This document shows positions 48,314 to 51,718 of a stretch of 51,718 nt of DNA, piece after piece. The notes below the pieces were generated by a model, which was not told the origin of the DNA, ran no database searches, and saw nothing but the letters and a program-made list of their open reading frames with translations. The position numbers and the translations under genes are program-made. The stretch is from Gammaproteobacteria bacterium (GTDB lineage Bacteria; Pseudomonadota; Gammaproteobacteria; Arenicellales; Poriferihabitantaceae): contig JALCBG010000004.1 of NCBI GenBank assembly GCA_028066695.1, positions 16,014 through 67,731 on the forward strand, written 5' to 3'. Numbering within the stretch: position 1 is the stretch's first letter; each line of letters begins with the position of its first letter.

Positions 48314-51300
48314 CTATTGCGCCGCCATCTCCACCGCCTGCTCCACATCCACCGACACCAGCCGCGACACGCCGGGCTCGCCCATGGTCACGCCGAGCAG
48401 CACGTCGGCGGATTCCATGGTGATTTTGTTGTGGGTGATGACGATCATTTGGCTGACTTTTACCAGCGATTTCAGCGTGCTGCAATAGCGCTGGACATTG
48501 GCGTCGTCCAGCGGCGCGTCCACCTCGTCCAGCATGCAAAACGGCGCCGGGTTCAGCCGGAACAGCGCGAACAGCAGCGCGACCGCGGTCAGCGCCTTTT
48601 CGCCGCCCGACAGCAAATGAATGTGCGAGTTGCGCTTGCCCGGCGGGCGCGCCATGACCACGATGCCGGCGGTCAGAAAATCGTCCTCGGTCAGCCGCAA
48701 CTCGGCGCTGCCGCCGCCGAATAATTTCGGGAAAAACTCGTTGAAACCGGCGTTTAGGCGGTCGTAAGTCTCCTTGAAACGCTCGCGGGTTTCGCGGTCA
48801 ATTTTGCGAATCGCGCTGCGCAGCGTGTCCAGCGATTCGCTCAGGTCGGCGTGCTGCCGGTCCAGGTATTCCTTGCGCTCGTTCTGTTCATCAAATTCGT
48901 CAATGGCGACCAAGTTGACCGCGCCGATGCGGTCCAGTTTTTGCTGCAGCGACGCGTCGCGCGCTTCCAGAGCGGCCGCGTCGGCTTCCGGCGGCAGCGA
49001 CGCGGCGAGTTCCTCGCGCGTGTGGTCTTCGCGCGCGAACACATCGGCCTGCACATCGTGGCGCGTTTTCGCCTCGCGGTGCGCGAGTTGGTGCTGCGAC
49101 AGCGCCTCGCGCGCATTTTCCAGCGCCTCATTGCATGCGTCGCGGCGCGCGCCGGCTTCTTGAATGCGCGCGTCAAATCCGGCCAGGTTTTCGGCCGCGG
49201 CCGAGACCGCCGCTTCGGCGCGGGCGCGCTCGCTTTGCATCTTTTGCAATTCCGCTTCGGATTCACCGCCGCCGCCGGAATGCAGGCCGGCGAGCCGCGC
49301 CTGCGCATCGGACGATTCGCGCTCCAGCCGGGCGATGTCGTCCACGGCCGTGGTGATTTCGTTTTCCACGCGCTGTTGCTGCAGCGCGTGCGCGTGCCGC
49401 TCTTCGTTGGCGCGCTGCAATTCGGCGCGGCGTTTTGCCACCGCGTCCTGCAGTTCGGCGCGGCGGCGCTCCATCTCGGCGCGGCGGGTTTCCAGTTCGC
49501 CGCGCGCGCCGGCGGCGCGTTCCAACAGTTCGCGCGCGCGCGCGAGGTCGTCGCGGTCGGATTTCACATGCGCGGCGAGTTCCTCCAGTTCGGCGCCGAG
49601 CGCGGCGATGCGCGCCTCGCTTTCCGCGTGGCGTTCTTCGGCGCGCGCCAGTTTGCCGCGTAATTCGGCGTTTTCGCGGCGCAATTTTTCCCGCGTTTCG
49701 CGCTGTTTTTGCACCGCGTCGCGCTGCGCCTGATGCTGCGTTTCCACTTCGGCGGTCTCGCGCGCGCCGCTTTCCACCGCGGATTGCGCCTCTTCCACCG
49801 CGCGCTGCAATTGCTGCATCTCCTCTTCGCGCACCAAAACGCCGGTGGCGAGTTGGCTGCTGCTGGCGAAACTGACCCAGTTCGCGCCGACCAATGCGCC
49901 GTCGCGCGTGACCGCGCATTCGCGCCCGGACAATTGCGGCTGCATTTCCAGCGCGGCCTCCAGCGAGTCGACCGCATAAACGCCGTCCAGCAATGCGGAC
50001 AAATCGGCGCCGTCAACTTGGATTTTATCCAGCAAGCGCGGACGCGATGACTCCGAAGTTTTTGCCGCCGACGCCTCCATCAACATGAACGCGCGGTCGG
50101 GACGCTCGGCGAGCGCGTCGCGCGGCAGTTTATTCACGCACAGCGCGCCGAGAAAATTGCCGAGCAAGCGGTCGGCGGCGCGCTCCCAGCCGTCGGCGAC
50201 ATCAATGCGCTCGGCGAGTTTCGGCGCGTCGGCAAAACCGCGCGCATTCAGCCAGTCGCGCAGAGCGGCGTCCCCGGAGTCCAGCGCGGCCTCCTGAATT
50301 TCGCGCAGCGAGGCGAGCCGCGATTCGGTCTGGTGCAGGCGCGCGCGCGCCGCCTCGCCCAACTCACGCAATTGCCGCGCGCGCTCGCGCAATGCATGCC
50401 GCGCCTCCTCGCCCTGCGCGAGTTCGCGTTCGGCGCGTTCGCAGGTTTCGTCGTGGGCGCGCGCTTCTTCGCGCAACTCGTCCATTCCGGCCGCGGCCTG
50501 CGCCTCGCGCAACGCGGCGAGTTCTTTTTCGCGCCGCTCCAAATCGGCGGCGCCGCGCGCGAGGCGCTGCTCAACCTGCTCTATGCGCGCCTCCTGCACT
50601 TCGCGCTCGCGCTCCGGCTGCTGCGACTGCATCGTGAACTGCTCCCAGTCGGCGCGCCAGGTTTCCATGTCGCTTTCGGCGGTTTCCATTTGTTCGGCGG
50701 CGGCGCGGCGCGCCTGCGCGAGTTGTTCGGTTCGCGGCGCGAACTGCGATTCCTCATTGCGCAATTCGCGCAGCCGCCCGCGCGTGCTTTCCAGTTGCTG
50801 TTCGCGCGCCTCGCTGCGCTCGCGCAACCGCGCGCTTTCCGCGCCGAGATGCGCGACGCGCTGTTCAAGGTTTTTGATGTTCGCGTCCAGCGCCAGCAAG
50901 TCGCGCTCGGCGCCGTGGTGCGCTTCGCGCGCCTCGCTTTGCTGCCGGCGCAATTGTTCCGCCTCGTTTTCGGCGGCGCGCGCCGCGTCGGTCGCCTCCT
51001 GCAATGCGTTTTGATATTTTTCCTGCTCGCGGCCGCGAGATTCCAAATCAGCCTCCATGTCGCGCAATTGCAGCATCATCAACTGCGCCTTGACCACGCG
51101 GTGTTCGTCGCGCAATTCGCGGTAGCGTTTCGCCGAACTCACCTGGCGTTTCAGGCGGCGCAGTTGCTTGTCCAGTTCGTCGCGGATGTCGGCGACCCGC
51201 GACAAATTCTCGCGGGTGTGGGCGATGCGCGTTTCGGTTTCGCGGCGGCGGTCCTTGTATTTGGAAGTGCCGGCTGCCTCCTCCACGAACAGCCGCAAAT

Positions 51301-51718
51301 CCTCGGGGCGCGCCTCCACGATGCGGCTGACCATGCCCTGCTCAATGATGGAATAGGAGCGCGGACCGAGGCCGGTGCCGCGGAACAAATCCAGCACATC
51401 GCGGCGGCGCGTTTTGATGTTGTTGATGAAATACCCGGACTGCCCGTCGCGGCTCAGCGTCCGCTTCACCGAGATCTCGGCGAACTTTTCAAAACTTCCG
51501 CCGGCCGAGTTGTCGCTGTTGTCAAACAGCAATTCCACCGCGGCCTTGCCGACCGGGCGGCGCGCGCTGGAGCCGTTGAAAATCACATCGGACATGCTGT
51601 CGCCGCGCAGCGTGCGCGCCGAGGCCTCGCCCATGACCCAGCGCACCGCGTCAATGATGTTGGACTTGCCGCAGCCGTTCGGTCCCACCACCGCGGTCAG
51701 GTCGGACGGCAGGCGAAT
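48314..51718 (-). CDS. smc: Chromosome partition protein SMC, 5' partial
   Basis: Condensin ATPase. About 1,130 residues are in the window and the very N-terminus is cut off at the edge. Walker A GPNGCGKSN lies near the boundary. A long coiled coil rich in Glu, Arg, Ala and Gln surrounds a hinge (about residues 500-625, LGNFLGALCVN ... ALVGANWVSFASS). The C-terminal head has the signature LSGGEKALTAVALLFAL and Walker B PFCMLDEVDAPLDD. It ends with TAG. The first gene of smc-zipA-ligA; zipA starts four bases after it. MukB is excluded by the SMC-type hinge and signature. Confidence 0.95.
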   Translation of the reverse strand: MRLPSDLTAVVGPNGCGKSNIIDAVRWVMGEASARTLRGDSMSDVIFNGSSARRPVGKAAVELLFDNSDNSAGGSFEKFAEISVKRTLSRDGQSGYFINNIKTRRRDVLDLFRGTGLGPRSYSIIEQGMVSRIVEARPEDLRLFVEEAAGTSKYKDRRRETETRIAHTRENLSRVADIRDELDKQLRRLKRQVSSAKRYRELRDEHRVVKAQLMMLQLRDMEADLESRGREQEKYQNALQEATDAARAAENEAEQLRRQQSEAREAHHGAERDLLALDANIKNLEQRVAHLGAESARLRERSEAREQQLESTRGRLRELRNEESQFAPRTEQLAQARRAAAEQMETAESDMETWRADWEQFTMQSQQPEREREVQEARIEQVEQRLARGAADLERREKELAALREAQAAAGMDELREEARAHDETCERAERELAQGEEARHALRERARQLRELGEAARARLHQTESRLASLREIQEAALDSGDAALRDWLNARGFADAPKLAERIDVADGWERAADRLLGNFLGALCVNKLPRDALAERPDRAFMLMEASAAKTSESSRPRLLDKIQVDGADLSALLDGVYAVDSLEAALEMQPQLSGRECAVTRDGALVGANWVSFASSSQLATGVLVREEEMQQLQRAVEEAQSAVESGARETAEVETQHQAQRDAVQKQRETREKLRRENAELRGKLARAEERHAESEARIAALGAELEELAAHVKSDRDDLARARELLERAAGARGELETRRAEMERRRAELQDAVAKRRAELQRANEERHAHALQQQRVENEITTAVDDIARLERESSDAQARLAGLHSGGGGESEAELQKMQSERARAEAAVSAAAENLAGFDARIQEAGARRDACNEALENAREALSQHQLAHREAKTRHDVQADVFAREDHTREELAASLPPEADAAALEARDASLQQKLDRIGAVNLVAIDEFDEQNERKEYLDRQHADLSESLDTLRSAIRKIDRETRERFKETYDRLNAGFNEFFPKLFGGGSAELRLTEDDFLTAGIVVMARPPGKRNSHIHLLSGGEKALTAVALLFALFRLNPAPFCMLDEVDAPLDDANVQRYCSTLKSLVKVSQMIVITHNKITMESADVLLGVTMGEPGVSRLVSVDVEQAVEMAAQ

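Overview
This is a compact, GC-rich stretch of bacterial chromosome. Gene content and order point to a gammaproteobacterium-like Proteobacterium: smc-zipA-ligA, hflK-hflC-purA and rnr...rlmB are neighbours, and there are a LpxL/HtrB-type lipid A acyltransferase, PotFGHI, PntAB and AvtA. I see no rRNA, tRNA, CRISPR array or insertion sequence. No gene-free stretch exceeds about 230 bases. The first gene (lipid A acyltransferase) and the last (smc) run off the window.

Layout. 2-2110 (+): lipid A acyltransferase and a Rieske oxygenase of the quaternary-ammonium type. 2150-6274 (-): potF-potG-potH-potI, a polyamine-type ABC importer. 6432-10878 (-): guaB, guaA, tadA and an EamA transporter; guaA carries an in-frame TAG and the EamA gene has no ordinary start codon. 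10943-16321 (+): a stand-alone cyclic-nucleotide-binding protein, a large ABC-exporter-like protein whose ATPase motifs have decayed, and a Prc-type protease. 16367-20171 (+): avtA, then a 2-phosphoglycerate-kinase-like protein beside an archaeal-type phosphoglycerate mutase. 20198-23298 (-): recJ and hom. 23405-26568: a Mth938-like gene, pdxJ, a membrane-anchored msrAB fusion and rlmB. 26570-30615 (-): a 606-residue membrane protein of unknown function, and rnr. 30725-33666 (+): pntAB. 33685-35913: a secreted six-cysteine, ricin-B-like protein, hisG and a LysM lipoprotein. 36142-42782 (-): gabD, purA, hflC, hflK, glnA. 42980-45138 (+): an iota-class carbonic-anhydrase-like gene translationally coupled to a SulP transporter. 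45146-51718 (-): ligA, zipA, smc.

Much of the window is core metabolism: purines (guaA, guaB, purA), nitrogen (glnA, pot, gabD, hisG, hom, avtA), redox balance (pntAB, msrAB), envelope, and DNA or RNA maintenance. The best candidates for little-described biology are the carbonic anhydrase-SulP pair, the CNBD/pseudo-ABC pair, and the 2PGK-ApgM pair. A recurrent promoter style is visible: a TATACT, TATGAT or TATAAT hexamer, often with a TG extension and no clear -35, placed so close to several start codons that the mRNAs should be leaderless or nearly so. Stop/start overlaps (ATGA, TGATG, GTGA) are common, and convergent genes often overlap at their 3' ends.
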